Notes: generated from the letters alone by a model not told the origin. 64,000 bases of DNA from Odiellus spinosus (GCA_963920705.1 OY987228.1:17492565-17556564); one strand, 5' to 3'; shown: positions 23,111-37,109, counted from the stretch's first letter. Translations and numbers: made by a program.

Positions 23111-24650
23111 GCCGTTACACGTATACTATCGAGCTAGAGGACTTCTCTAAGAGATATTCTATATTATAACAAGACTCGCCAACCCTGCCCTATCATTCAT
23201 TACGGCGGAATTACCGCTACTACCGCCTAGCCTTAAAGAGGTTGATACGACTCACGCGAGAAAGAGACCTTAAAAATCTCTCTTCTTTATGTTGTTTTAA
23301 TTTTTAGTTTTGTTCGGTTTCTTCGCAACCGTCAACATTGTAGCCCGCGGAATTTAATTGTTCTTTAGACCCTTAGAAATCTTTCTACAGTCACCGAGAA
23401 AGAGAACATGGTAGATTTATATAGGAGGTTTAAAGGGAAGAATTCGCGGAGTGACGCGGTACAGACAGGATGAACCCCAACGCGTTTCCTACTAAAACCA
23501 TGATTATGTCGAGGTCTGTAATGGGAGGGTAAAGATGTTTACCGCTTTTAAGTTTCTTGCTTTTTTTACCACCATTTTGTAAATATACATATATAGGAAT
23601 GGGTAATTTAACAGTACCGTTAACTTTTAGGGGAGCTTTTAGTTAAGCCTTAATTTTATACCAGTAAAACATTTATAAACAAATATTAAACTAGAAATGA
23701 ATTTAAATTTTGAGTTACACCCTTCTTTTAAAAGCTTTGAAGTTACAAAGATTTTAGAGTTAAAACTCAATGGCTTTTCCTTTTAAATTTTATACGAATC
23801 TTAGATATTATAGAAAATATTTATACATGGGCAGGCACCAAGGTTAGTAGCTCCTCCTTTAATACTATACGGGTTTATGAGTCTAAACAATCATAGTAAA
23901 CAAATAAACACCACAACAAAATTAAATTCAAAAACATTTCACATACTAGACTACACTCGGGTAAGCGATTTTTCTTTCCCATAATCTTTTACTTCTCCCC
24001 ATTATAAGTTTAATAAAACTACTTTATTTGGTATTGGGTATTAACATTATGTATAAATGCGCCCCAGATTTCGAGTAAATTGCCAAACAAAATTGAATAA
24101 ATAAATATAATCTATAATAATATTCAAAAATACTTTAAACTTATCTTCACCAATATTAGAGGGAGTTTGCAATTAAACCAAGGTTAGAGGCGGATTATTA
24201 CACAATATTAAACGCGATAGAGAGATGAAAATAGTGGGGAAAATTCCGCAAATTGATCACGAGAAATTGGTTTTCGAACAAGGATTAAACTTAAGAGCAT
24301 TGGCTTTGAATAAGCTGATTTCTCTGACCGATTTGAGCGGTAATAGATGTGTCAATCTTTATCTATAGGAAATTCACTCAAAAATTAGCATAAAACATTG
24401 ACGCCTCTTGTTTCGATCGAATAACTTACAACAAAAGAATGGAATCAAAGAAAGAAAAAAAAAAAACATAGAGAGAAAAATAAAAATAATTTGTCTCGGG
24501 TCAATGACGATTGAAGTACTATTAATGAACAGCGGCGCGTTAACGACAAGGAATTTACGAAAAATGGCGACGCGACAATTTTTCAACGCTGATCATTATG
24601 ATTATGGGATACAAGGCGAATAATATTGAAAAAAAGACGCGAAGGTATCT
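23111..24650. other. Non-coding stretch
   Basis: AT-rich sequence with no recognised coding or repeat feature. TTTAAAGGG at 23,427 has no inverse partner nearby. Confidence 0.5.
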
Positions 24651-24654
24651 TTAA

Positions 24655-25050
24655 AGGGAGAATGCAACCTAACAACGAGTGATTTTTTATCGATTCCTTA
24701 TTGTTTAAATAGGCCTAATCCACTAGTGAAAACATTTACGAACAAATATTAAACTAGAAAATAGGCTTAGCGGGATTAGTGGGGATCCTGATTTCCTCAC
24801 GTATAAAATCATAGCGACCAATGAAACGAGATTGTAAGTTTCGTGGAGATGTCGCGTGAACGACGGGCCTTTGCTTACACGGAGGCAATTCAGGATATCC
24901 ATGAATCCCGCTAAGCCTATTTTCTGGGTAAGATTTAAATTTATTTCTAGTTTAATATTTGTTTTGTAAACCTTTTATTGGTGGATTAGGCCTATTTAAA
25001 CGATAAGAAATCGAGAAAAAAATAACTTGTTATTAGGTTGCATTATCCCT
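24655..25050. mobile_element. Foldback MITE family B, copy 2 (complete)
   Basis: The ends are AGGGAGAATGCAACCTAA and its inverse TTAGGTTGCATTATCCCT, each against TTAA (24651-24654, 25051-25054). Inside, the block AATAGGCTTAGCGGGATT is mirrored by AATCCCGCTAAGCCTATT, and GGCCTAATCCACTAGT is mirrored by TGGTGGATTAGGCC. The whole element can therefore fold into one long hairpin with a short central loop. TTAA plus AGG termini fit a Kolobok-type non-autonomous element. No coding capacity is present. Confidence 0.88.
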
Positions 25051-25054
25051 TTAA

Positions 25055-26000
25055 AGGGACCGCGTCTGAAACAAAAAACAAAAAAAAAGGAAAGATGTTT
25101 CATCGTGCGTAGAAGCGTAAAAGTTATTAGCAATTTTACAACTTTAAGCACGCAAATGTATTGGATTCACGCGCGCAAGAGATGATTTTAAATTTTGGAG
25201 AAGATCTATATAAAGCTATTTGTCAAATTTTATATTTTCAAGGTTCGTTTACTTGGGTTAATTGAGACACGATTGGGCAAAAGAACTACGTTGACCAGGT
25301 AGTGACGTTATCATCGAGCTGTTGTAGCGGTTTTATTGTTAAATTGGGGGTTTGGCGCTGAAATAGCGACCAAACGTAGGGGTATAGTACGGAGTCTTAA
25401 ATATAATTTATGTATATTGAGTTTTTATATCTCTTCATAAAAATTTAATATTATCTCTGGCTTAAGTTCAAACCTTAAAATTGACGCCAATCCGACAATT
25501 CGCGACAATAACTAGAAGAATAATTACTCATTGATGGGCGGAGAAACTTATTTTATATCCCCCTTTAGAATTGGAATGAAGAAAAAAAAAAAAAAAATTA
25601 AACCTTCGGATCAATTAAGATTAAAAATTTTATATTCGCCCCATGTTCTAAAAAAAATTGCAAAAATCAATTAAGATTCGGACGATGAATCTAAAATATA
25701 GAACGAACATCCGCAATAAGCGATTTCCGTTCATAAAAAAAATATTTAGATAAATTATTCGTAACACAAAAGGGTCCTGGAAGACTTTGGAAAAGAACGC
25801 GCCTGTAGCTACTTGCATATTTTATTTGATCAAGTATACTATATGTTTTTCAAAAGATAACCAAGATTAAGATTCTTTGGCTCAATTGGTAAATTAATGA
25901 CCCGTACCGTAGGAGAGTTTTTTCCAAATTAAAACAAACTTTTTTCATTATTTCATTCTCAATTTCTAAGTCTCAAGTAAAATGGCGGGTATCAAGGAGT
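25055..26000. other. Non-coding gap
   Basis: No gene is seen. An A-box-like string at 25879-25890 (TGGCTCAATTGG) lacks a matching B box, so no tRNA is called. Confidence 0.5.
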
Positions 26001-26007
26001 TTTTTAC

Positions 26008-26110
26008 TTCAAAAAATAATTTATTTTCGGAATCACCATGTCACAAAACGTATTCGATAATTTTTCCGGAATTTTTTGGTGAAAAACCGTTTATAATTTT
26101 CATTTAGAAA
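26008..26110. mobile_element. Fragment related to MITE family D
   Basis: The run ATTTATTTTCGGAATCACCATG at about 26022-26043 is the same as the inverse of part of the 38.3-kb family D element. The following T-rich stretch resembles the 46.0-kb copy. Termini are not recognisable, so this is at best a decayed relic. Confidence 0.4.
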
Positions 26111-26695
26111 TACCTTACATTCTAAGAATGTTAAGCCATCAGGTTGAACAATTTATTGAGATAGAAAAGAATCGAAATTTTTAAAAAGTATACGACACTA
26201 ATTCTTAATCGTTAACGGTATAACTAATGCCATAATTTAAACTTAAGCATCGTTTAAACATCACAATAGATCTCTCTAACTAATTCTTATATATAGGGAA
26301 TGGCATTGAAAGGATGCCACTAAATAGAAGGATAGGAGAATATGTTCGCGGCTATATAAAGAGGAAGCGACCGATGCAACAAAGGATTATTCAATGGCGA
26401 CGTAAATGGCACGGAGTTACAATAGCGTGCAACGACTAATCAAGTCGATTAAAGGGATGACTAGGCCCGCCGGCCTTTAGTTTTACGCCGAAAATGACTC
26501 CTTAGCGTAGAGAAACCGCGCAAAATAGCCCCCCCCCCCCCGGATAACTTAAAGAACAAGTCTTAAGATGTATTTTGGTTGGAATTACTATGGATTTAAT
26601 ATATGTTTCCGTAATAAATTATAATGTAATGTAACGATTACGTTATATTCGATCCAAAAATAAGTAGAGTTAAACTATGGCTTCACTAAAAGTTC
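26111..26695. other. Non-coding gap
   Basis: Nothing recognised apart from a C run (26530-26541). Confidence 0.5.
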
Positions 26696-27130
26696 GAATA
26701 AATAATAATAAATAATAATAAAAATTAATAATTATATTATTAAGAATAAAAATTAATGAATAATAAATAAATAAATATATTATTAAGAATAAAAATTAAT
26801 GAATAATAAATAAATAAATATATTATTAAGAATAAAAATTAATGAATAATAAATAAATAAATATATTATTAAGAATAAAAATTAATGAATAATAAATAAA
26901 TAAATATATTATTAAGAATAAAAATTAATGAATAATAAATAAATAAATATATTATTAAGAATAAAAATTAATGAATAATAAATAAATAAATATATTATTA
27001 AGAATAAAAATTAATGGATAATAAATAAATAAATATATTATTAAGGAATATTAAATATTTAGAATAAATAATAAATAAATAAATATATTATTAAGGAATA
27101 TATAATATTTAGAATAAATAATGAATAAAA
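26696..27130. repeat. AT-only satellite, 43-bp unit
   Basis: Six to seven near-identical 43-bp units built from AATAATAAATAAATAAATAT and TATTAAGAATAAAAATTAATG run from about 26,716 to 27,016, with decayed AATAAATAAT units on both sides. The exact 43-base period can be followed through the unit-ending G at 26758, 26801, 26844, 26887, 26930, 26973 and 27016. Confidence 0.93.
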
Positions 27131-27527
27131 AATAATTATTTAGAATAAAAATAAATAATAATAAAGCAATAAAGAAAACATAATAAATAATAAGACTAAA
27201 TAATAAAGCAATTAAGAACAAATAATAATAATAAATAAAGCAATTATTAAGAATAAAAAATAATAATACACTCAGTTCAACGTCAATAGCGTGAAAAGTG
27301 TTAAATCTTTTGCAATGATAAATGATGACCTAGGTTGCTCTGGGCATCTTGAAAAAAATTTTGCTTTCAAAATTTTGTTATTTTTGAAAGATTCGCACTA
27401 CTTTTTCCTCTAAGAGATCTAACATTTCGTATCAATCCGCCTTGACTTACCCTGTACGCCTATTAATATTTCTAAATGAACAATTTCATAAGAATTTGGT
27501 ACGACTTTTATGGGAAGGCACTTTTCC
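27131..27527. other. AT-rich non-coding gap
   Basis: The start continues the decayed AATAAT repeats; the rest holds nothing recognised. Confidence 0.5.
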
Positions 27528-27552
27528 AAAAAAAAAAAAAAAAAAAAAAAGA

Positions 27553-27588
27553 AACAATACTCTGTCAACATGTTGACAAAGTATTGTT
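27553..27588. repeat. 36-bp near-perfect palindrome beside a poly(A) run
   Basis: The two halves, AACAATACTCTGTCAACA and TGTTGACAAAGTATTGTT, pair at 17 of 18 positions with no loop. It begins two bases after a run of about 22 A (27528-27550). It could extrude as a cruciform. I cannot say whether it belongs to a mobile element. Confidence 0.85.
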
Positions 27589-27599
27589 ACACGAGAGTG

Positions 27600-30500
27600 A
27601 AGACCAATTTTAACCTCTAATTTCCATAAGACTTCTCCCTGAAGTAAAAAAAATTCATCATTGGAGCGAGTAGAAAACGTCGAACTCGACCGACAAAAGA
27701 TCAAAGAAAATAACGAAATCTGAAGAAAAAAAAAAGGGTCGGAAATCTGAGCGTCGCGTCAAGCAAAAAAATGTCTATGTTAGGTGGGGCGTGATGGGTG
27801 CATGACGTATAACCTTCCACCCCCTTCCTCACTTCTATTCTCTAGTCTTTTTGATGAAAAGAAATGGAGGATGAAGAAACTGTATCTGCATTGTGATAAA
27901 AAAAAACAGGGGGGGATAGGGGCCCAGTTTCATGGCCCAACAATTTTATATAAGAAAACGCTTAAAGCTATAGTCGCGTCGCGGAATCATTAGGCAATAC
28001 ATACACCCACTATTCCAAACTTTCCACCGTGATTTCGAGAGATTCGAGCTGCATGGAGGGATCAAAACCGGCCGAGAAAGAGAGAGGGAGAGGGAGGAGA
28101 AAGAAATGACGCCAAAATGATCGTAATATCATTCGTACGACTATTTACGTTCGGATCAATTCGTGGGATGACGGTGAATTAAAGAATAGGTGAAGGAAGA
28201 AAGAACGGTGGTAAATGTTGGACTTGGAAGAAGTGATGGAAAGGATATTGATGTTCATTGCTTATTCCAAAACTCTCTTAAAAACGCCTTTGGAAAGAAA
28301 CTAAATTATGCTACAAAAGCATTGAAGTATCCCTCCGCGGTGACTTTAACTAAACTTCGTTTTCAATGGTATAAGAAAAAGAGTATAGAGATAACGCTTT
28401 AACTTTGCTTTGAATAAAATTTAATTGCTTAATCTCAAAAATTAATTAAAAATCGGAGAGAAATAACGTACTAAAGTCAATTTTTCCATATCACTAGAGG
28501 AGGAAAACTATTTCTCAGCTGTATATTATTAACACGTCATTCGCGTCACAAAGACGTTCATATTGGGTGAACCAGTAACATACCGGACTGCTTTTCAAAA
28601 TGGTAGATGAAGGATCAGAATGGAAGAAAGGCTAAAACCTTCCCAAGTGTAAATAATTCTTTTAATTGCCAAAAAAGTGACAAAATATTTTATTAAAATA
28701 ATACGAGTATAGTTTACACGCAAAACTAATGTGAAACACGAGTATAATAATCGATTTAAAATCGAATTTCAGATTTGAAAATCAGAAATACAATTAACTG
28801 ATTGCATTAGGTTTTTTTTTCCTATTTAAAAAACTAACTTTCAAGATATCAAATCTTACAAAAACTTAACATCACCACTAGTTCGCCTAATACGTAACAT
28901 TAAATTCCTTTAAATGTAAACTAAATTCATGCATGGGGTGTTCGGGAATAATATCCGCGTCTCACTACTGAATGAACGAATAAACTGTGGAAAAACTGAC
29001 AGATTCAAGGTTAATCGGGTGAAAAACCCACATCTTTAGACGCTTTTACCACATTCACCGTGTTAACTCAAACACTTTACAACAGTCGATAGGAGGAGAT
29101 AAGTTTTTTTTCTTGACACATCAAAAGTATCTGGTCATTTCCTGCGGTTGACTGTCAATAATGCATTTTTTTTCCCTTCTCTCTCGCTCTCCAATGGTAG
29201 CATGGCCAAACACGCTTTCACCGAGACGCGATCATCGAGGTAAATATTCTTATAAAAAGGGGATCTTGATCGTTTTCGGTCTTTCTCGAATCGTTTTTAT
29301 CTTTTCTTACATAACATCATCTTTTTAAATCACCGTGTCGAAGCTGCCATTTAGATTCACAGGCGAGAAATAGCCCCCCCCCCCTTTTAGATAATATGTT
29401 TTTTCTCTCTTTCTCTCGTCGCGAGATATTCCCCCCAAAAAAAAATCGCCATTATTCTTTTGATACTGTTTGATACAGGGGGGGGGATACTAATGGTATT
29501 TGCACCCTGAACTATTCCCATGCGTTCACTCTTTAAAGTCTATACCGAAACTATTTGAAATTTTGAATCAAATAATCTCGGAGGAAGTAAAGATAAGGAG
29601 GTTAAAGGAACCAAAGAGATTAGCCTCGCTTCTATTCGATATTTTCGCTTGGATACCCGATGAGCTATCCTGTTCAAAACGTTTAAAGTTTTTGGGCCGC
29701 TTTTTTGATTTTTAAAACGTGTTTAAAGCCATTTCCTGTCATCCAGGATTCATCTATATTTTTTATCCAAGAAATCCTTAAACTATAATATAAAAAATGA
29801 AATTATTCGAGCGCTTTTGTATTCTTATATCTAAGTTTAAAATAGAAATTCGATATTTCGCCTTAAGCTAGGGTTAAAAAAAAACATTATTTTTAGCATC
29901 GTACTTTGGAGAAATATATTTTTATAATTTCCGCCCATTATTAATAAGATTTTAAATAACGGCTACCGTTTTTTTTTTTTTTTTTTTTTGTTTCATTATA
30001 TTTCCATCTCGGGGATGTCCAATTAAGGAAAACAAAAATATATTCATGATTATCTCTCTTAATTTCAAAAAGGGGATAAGGGAGGAATAGTTAATCGGAT
30101 AACCTTGATAATTACTCCGATTTCCGTTCACAAGATGAGTTTTTAAATTGTAAAGGTAAGATGAACCTGATATAGATTTAAATAGTTTCACGATTTTATG
30201 CCTCATAACTAATTATTAAAATAAAACTTAATTTTTATCATTTTTGACGGTAATATCTTTTAAAATAGTATTATTACATCATAAAATATGTAATATAACA
30301 GTCAATTCCTACTTCAAATAATATAATTTATTAATTAAAAATAAAATTAAATCAAGTGATTAAAAATGAATCCCACGCGTTGAAACAATAATAATAATAA
30401 TTCCATTTTTGGAAAAGATATCCGTTTTGAATTTCGTCGGAAATTAAAACGGAAAAAAGCAAGGACGGAACCCCCCCTAAATAAAAATAAAACTAAGATC

Positions 30501-33500
30501 TGGCTCTCACCAAATAACTGATATTATACAGGCAGAACGGATGGCGCTTCATTGATTGTGATATTTAGAAAAATAAAAAGGGGATATTAAAAAAAAAAAA
30601 AAAGTGAAATGATTCACTCAAATATATATATTGAAATCGTATGACGAACCCGTGCAAAAAAAAAAATTGAATTCTAACCATATAATTAATATAACCACCG
30701 TATGTATACGTCTATGATGGAAAGAGGTTCAGTAAGCGTTAATAAATATTCATGAAAAGTTAAATACAAGCTTACAATACCTAGCATATTGATGATAGCA
30801 TGATGGCTGTGATGCAAAAAAATATTGGGGGATGGAAACTAATGAACGAAAAATAGTTTTTTTTTTTTTTTTTTTTTTTTTTGCTTATTTCGGTATTAAC
30901 AGCTGGACTGTTATAATTTATATTTTGAATAAAAAATGAAAAAAAGCAAGGTACAAAACTATATAGAAACCTAATTCTTTCTGGTATATGACGACGAAAA
31001 AACGGTGTTCAAACTATATCGAATAAATGAACCAATTCGATTCGATCGCGTGATAGTCTGAGAGATAATTAAAGAATAAAATAAACTTGATAAAGGCCAT
31101 ATTTTCATATATATATATTGTAGTAGAAAACCCAAAATTTATACGTATCTAATATTTTTATAGCTGGATATCAAATTTATTGGAGTTAATGATAAATTTA
31201 ATGGATTTTAAGACCGCCCAGTTCAAACAAACGAATCAGAAATCCTAGTTTGGTTGGAGTTACAGAAATTACAATTGAAGAGTAATTACTCATCAATATG
31301 AAAGATATGTGACGGTTTAGTTCAAAGTTAATCTAACGGTAGAGATTAACCATATGAGATCTTAAAATATAGATGGTTTAATCCACAATGAAATAACAAG
31401 ATCAGATTCATATTAAAAACTAAAAGTTCCTTATAAATTTTCTTGAAAATCTAACAATTTTGACAAATCTAAATCGACAAGATGTTTTTTTAATTTAATA
31501 ATGACGTAATACCATAATTTTCTTTAAACTTACGTTGCAATTAAAAATAGCACCCTATAAGAAGCCTTGATATGAACAGGAAAGCATCTAATAATGTTGA
31601 GGATTAATAAGTCAGTAAATTCGATTTTGCAAACTGCTCTACATATAGAACCAGAACAGTTATGTATAGAGGCGATATAATTATTTCGATTAAAGATATG
31701 TAACTACTCCACTCTTAACTTTCTCGTTTTTCTAATTGGAAATATGCCCAAAGAAACGCGTTTTCTTCAGAAAAGGTAATTAGAAATTAAGAGCAAATTA
31801 TCACCATATAAGGAATTTTGTCCTAAATGACGCAAAAAGCATATTTTCACTCACGCTTTAGTATAAAATCTATCTAAAAAGAAGAAAAAAAAAATGAAAG
31901 AAAAACTAGTCAAATCAGCTCCCAAAATTACAACGACATTACTCGAAAAATTTTTTCAAAAATACCCAAATGAGTAAATAATATAAACTCCTACGCTATT
32001 GCTGAGGTTAAATGCGATATTTTTTTTTTTTCTTTAAATATCTTGCTCTCTCCACACTTTAAATCCCCCTCCTCATCCAAAAAATCCAAAAAATCTAAAA
32101 TTTTCGCGACAAAAAATACTTCAGTCAAGTTTTGCGCCCAATTTTTTCCATCATACACATCAAAAAACATAAGTAAAATTTCACTTTGATTTGACACCGC
32201 GTACAAACGTAAGGGTCCCTTAACTAACTGACCATAAGAAACCATAGATTTAAAGTTAGGCCTGGCTTTATAAGCGGTGTCAAATCATAATGAAACAACT
32301 ATACGCAATCCGTTCATCTTATTTCAACCAACACGTATGAAGTTATTAGAAAGTACTACAACTACCGACTAATTCTCCTACCCCCATTATCACTTCATTA
32401 CGTAAAACAAGTCGAACTAGTTGTATATATCATTCCCGAAAGAATATAACAAGCCTGCAAAACTCATTAACAACGATAAGACAACAACCTCTTCTCCTTA
32501 ACACCCTAGGTTTTTTTTTGCGCCCTTTTTAAAAGGATGTGTGTGTGTGTTGGGTAGAGATGTGAGGGCGGAATCAAGGGGTACCCCCCAAAAAAAATCA
32601 AGCCCCTATATACCCCATGCGAGTAAAAACAAGGGGGGAAACTATATAAGGGATCAAGAAAGTATATCTTTTAGATATTAGCAGTAAAAGAAAATGGAAG
32701 GGGGATGTCATGTCGGAGCTGAGTACAGAAAGAGGGGGAGGATGAGAAGAAGAAGAAAAAAAGTACAGTTATCAAGAAGAAAGAAATTAGCTAAGATCTA
32801 GCGCGGCTAGTATACCAGTAGCTAATAAAAACGAGAGTCGAAAATGTCCCTGGCGTAATGAGACGTATTGCAACCCTATTATTAAAGAAATGACCCCCTT
32901 TACTCTCTCCTCATCCCCCTCCATCTCACTTACTCTCTCCCTCACTTATACTATCCAATCAGCTTGAATTTTCATTGCTTATAAAGCTATAAACCCCTAT
33001 CTATCTCTAGAAATTCAAATAATTCTGATATTAGTTGCTTTGGATTGCACTCGTGGAAATTTCCAACTGATTTTACTAAAACCTTTCTCGTAAAAAGGTT
33101 TGCAAAACTATTTTAGGCTCTACGAAGTTTAGCTTTGTGTATTAATACGCCTCGAGCTTTCGCTATACTGCAAAATATTGTTGAACAAATGTATATTTCG
33201 CGTACACCACGTTAATGTTATCAAGGATACGTCTAAGAACACGGTCACCAATACTTTACTTCTTCCAAAGTTGTAATAATACTTCGATTCAATATAACTT
33301 CACAAAAAGGTTAATCCAATTGCGGATTGATAAACAATATTAAACTAAGTAGAGAAAAAATAGTCTCTGTCAACTCCTCGTGAACATGAGGCTAATCGCG
33401 TACCACTTTATCCATCCTTATTATACTTTTAGTACGAATGTAACTCGTTTATTCGCGAACACTCAGTTAATTCGATCAAAAGGGATCAGAAAGAGGTACT

Positions 33501-33836
33501 CCTAACTACACACTACACATCTAATTATACTTTCCACTTAATTCATCCTGACATCGCAAATACGGAAAAATATCTAACATCAAACTGAGAAAAAGAGATC
33601 AAAAAGTCTCCTCAGACGATCTAAGTCGCGACCTTATATAACTCCTTAGTGTCATATAAGGTCAAAGAAAGTCCCTTCGTTCTTTTATATAAGAAAAAGA
33701 AGGGTGGGGGCTATATCGAGGGGGACCCATTACGGGCCCCCCCTACACGCCACTAGCACCCTCGCTATTAGAACTATATCAAAACTATACTAAAAGTAAC
33801 TCAAGTAGGGTGGTACATACATGAGCTATTTCAAGC
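27600..33836. other. Long non-coding stretch
   Basis: About 6 kb has no recognisable gene. Open frames are at most 84 codons and match nothing known. It contains homopolymer runs (T about 22 at 29969-29989; T about 26 at 30857-30882), C- and G-runs, and purine tracts near 32.7 kb. A CCAAT/TATA pair is listed separately. No transposon ends were found, though decayed copies could be missed by eye. Confidence 0.5.
32945..32992 (+). promoter_or_regulatory. Possible CCAAT plus TATA promoter
   Basis: CCAATCAG near 32,955 is followed about 25 bases later by TATAAAG and TATAAA. The spacing is plausible for a basal promoter. No coding exon follows within a few hundred bases, so this may be chance in AT-rich DNA. 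Confidence 0.2.
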
Positions 33837-33840
33837 TTAA

Positions 33841-34302
33841 AGGAATACTGAAAGCTCCATGAATTATTTTTTATTTTAAGTTGTACGTGCTTAGAAACTA
33901 GCAAATTTTGTTCAAATTTTCCAATAGTTTTCACCTTTGTTTGTTGTAGTTAAGTAATTTCTTTAACTATATGATTTCGCCCGCAGTCGGTGTAAATAGA
34001 GAAATAGGAAGCGCCAATCTTTGGAGAAATACCGGAGTTTGGGGGAAGACAATATAGCCAAGCGCGGCCCGCCTAATTCCGTTCCTCTCTACCGACTCAA
34101 AATATCGAGGAAGAATCCACACCACTCGAGCCCGACAGGGGTGATGACTTTTTTGCTTTATTTAAGTGATAGACTTTTGATATACCCTAGCCTCAATTTT
34201 TCAAATAAAGACGAAACTTATACATGTAAAATGATTTGGTGAAAATTTCAAATGGATTTGGTATAATATTAAAAATACATGCAAGTTAGTTTAAGTATTC
34301 CT
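33841..34302. mobile_element. TTAA-flanked element (family H)
   Basis: The left end AGGAATACTGAAAG and the inverse of the right end AGGAATACTTAAAC share nine terminal bases and several beyond. Both abut TTAA (33837-33840, 34303-34306). The AGGAAT start resembles the termini of the 62.85-kb element (AGGAATGGT). A 73-codon frame (34021-34242) lies inside and matches nothing known. It is probably a non-autonomous Kolobok-type element and is single-copy here. Confidence 0.6.
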
Positions 34303-34306
34303 TTAA

Positions 34307-34946
34307 ACTTATAGTGGGACAGTCTCTAGGCGCTCATTATTGAGTTGAAGCTCCCGTTAACTAATCGTTAATGAATCTATTGATGAATTTCTTTCGGGGA
34401 AAGGAGGGGTGGATAGATTTAGACCCAGGGTAGTGATGGGATGGGGTTTTGGGGGGTAATTAATGAGACGAGACTAATTTTCATCGTCCTATAATAACGA
34501 TTACGTAAAAAAAAAAAAAGATTACCAGCGATATTCTATACTGAGAGCTCTCGTACCCTACAACGTAGATGTAATAACCACCCTCCTTATTTCGTCATCC
34601 ACAAATATTTGATCGTGGAGGTTTTTTTATTCTTCTTGGTTTTAGATAACGGCTCATTTAGGCGATGCATCATGGGTTTAAGGAAATTCGATATCAAAAG
34701 CCCCACTAAGGGGTTATCGATTTTGAATCGGCAAAATTTCAAAACACGAATATTGCACGCGTGGGAAAGCTTTCTTACAGTTTATTTAATCTTAGACTAA
34801 ATATATAATCAAGGATCTGATTAATTTTAAGATTAAATTAGTGAAGCTTGATAATATTTACTTCTGTTCTTAATTGACCTTAGTTGAAAGTAATACTACA
34901 GAGGTCATGGCCATATTAAGGTTGCGAAATAGTTTGAAAATAAGTT
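34307..34946. other. Non-coding gap
   Basis: No supported feature; short frames only. Confidence 0.5.
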
Positions 34947-34950
34947 TTAA

Positions 34951-35316
34951 AGAAACTTAATTACTAAACCAATTAACAAATAAACGTTATTCGGCAGAAT
35001 TAAAACCTGGAAATAGGCTTAGCTGGATTCATGGAGATCCAAAATTTCACGCATTAAAGGGTCAGCGACCAATGAGCAAAGGCATATCATTAGGCGAGAT
35101 CTCCATGAGATTTTTCGCTTACCCTTCAATGCAAAGAAATTCATGATCTCCATGAATCCAACTAAGCCTACTTTCCGGGTAAGTTTTAAATTTATTTATA
35201 GTTTAATATTTGTTTGTTAACTTTTTTTTTTTTACTGGTGGATTAGGACTGTTAAAACGATAAGAAATCGATAAAAAAATCACTGGCTGTTAGAGTTAGT
35301 TTAATTGCACGCTCCC
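34951..35316. mobile_element. Foldback MITE family B, copy 3
   Basis: The paired blocks GGCTTAGCTGGATTCATGGA and CATGAATCCAACTAAGCC, the loop GGGTCAGCGACCAATGAGCA, and the right terminus TTGCACGCTCCC followed by TTAA (35317-35320) identify the family. The left terminus is poorly preserved (TTAA at 34947-34950, then AGAAAC), so that boundary is approximate. Confidence 0.75.
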
Positions 35317-35320
35317 TTAA

Positions 35321-37105
35321 ACTGTTTTTCTAAACTTCGAAGTTCCATAATAACTAATAAATAACAAATGATTAAACCATAGAAAAAAAAAGTAAATTCA
35401 AAGATTTCCACTTATATTTATAAACCATGCCATACGTACTGCTAAATTTGTAATTTGAAAGTAAGAAGCATATTTAGCCCATATTTCGCGTTACACCATA
35501 TACAGCAAAGGTAAAAATTGAGCCACCAAAATCGCGTGTTAGAAAGCAATACTGAAACTTCTCTCAACACCAATAAATTTCCAACAAACAAAAAAAAAAC
35601 CCACGTATATAAAAAAGAAAACTTAATTTGTCGTATATATAAAAATAGGGTCACATTCTATAAATGGGGAGGTCGAAAATAATCCAATATTGGAAGGGCC
35701 TCCACACTCCTCACAGCCTTTCACCCTTCACATCACCCGACAATAACTATTTGTCACACTCGAACGCTCCTAGTGACCATAAACATAAAACGTTGCGGAC
35801 TCTTGTAGGTTCCAGGCTTATATATTTTTATATAATATTTTTTTGCAATATACTTAATAGGGAAATTTTCCTAGGTACCTTGCAGCATAACAGATGGTTT
35901 CGTCAAATATACCTTCTTCGTTCGATGCTTATATAGCGGTTATACGTCAGGCAAGCGGGAAGGGATAAAATAAAAAATCTTTATAGCGGTTCCCTAACGA
36001 AATTAATCATTTAAGTCTCTCTAATTAGGGCATAGTTCGGCGAATCCTTCAAATTAGGGGTTGCCGACGGCTTCATAAATCACCCCCGTAATGATTTCTG
36101 ATTAGTCCGATACTCGAAAAAACGGTTTGGCCCCTTTCGACCCTGGTAAGGGTTAGGGTTAGGCTTAGGACACCAAACAAAGTATGGGGGGGGGGGTGAA
36201 AAATAATATATATTCCTATAATAAAAAACAAAAGCGAAGCAAAGTACCCCCTTCATTGTCCCTTACGGATACTTGATGAATAACGTTGCAGAAATTAAAA
36301 GACACTAGCGAGCCCTTCAAACGATAGGTGTCGTGACGATCGGCACTTTATCAGGGCAAACCTTTCCCCTTGATAAAAAAAACAGGGATTTAACCCCTCC
36401 ACCTTTATCCTCTTCTATCGCTGCCATTCGCTTAATACATATTCCATGGTTTTCGAGAGAAATCTTCGTAACTACTTTTATTCTATATAATGTTTAACAT
36501 CGTGTATTAATCCGCGTTAATTTTCGCCATATTGAAAACTCATCTCGAACAAAAGTAGGGCTGATTTGATACAATGGAAGCAATGTAATATCGTAAGGGA
36601 ATAAATAAGATAAGATATCATACTCTTAACTTCGTACACGTTGGTTCAAATTGCTTGGACAGCCGTAATATATATTTATACTCTTCATTGGCGCTGTTCT
36701 ATCCTCTATTAAACGTAAGAGTAAAGGTTAGGCTTATCTGTACATATAGGATGAGGCTATGCTTCACTTTTTCTTGGCGCAAGAAACGGGCGCGAAATGC
36801 CCCTTTGATGCTTTCCCGTCACGCAATTTTTCGAGCGTAGGAGCAAGGGGGTGCCCTTGCCTTTAACCCCTCACCCTTATACTACACTATACGGCACAAA
36901 ACCATCAGTTTCGGTAGCTATTTGGTATAAAAAATATAAAAGAGAAAGAAAAAAAAATTCACGCACCCAGCTACTAGTAATTTTAATACATTTTTTACCA
37001 GCCTGCATGGGTTACTATATTTGCGAATTTTTATTATATATTAGGGTTTATTAAACGTTTTTTCGGCAAAAAATGACAGTAAGAGTACCGTACCTTAACG
37101 AGGTT
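35321..37105. other. Non-coding stretch
   Basis: No gene is recognised. A telomere-like string of two and a half units (AGGGTTAGGGTTAGG) lies at 36149-36163, too short to call an interstitial telomere. A G run occurs near 36,187. Confidence 0.5.
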
Positions 37106-37109
37106 TTAA

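Noticed and set aside
22530-23169. Several overlapping Arg/Lys-rich frames in the CpG-rich island
   Set aside because: They overlap on both strands, are low in complexity, and at least the first lacks an ATG. They reflect purine-rich GC composition.
25876-25925. tRNA-like start with an A-box match TGGCTCAATTGG
   Set aside because: No B box (GGTTCGANTCC) or acceptor pairing follows at the right distance.
3953-36167. Telomere-like TTAGGG strings near 3,953 and 36,149
   Set aside because: Only about two units each; expected by chance and too short for an interstitial telomere.
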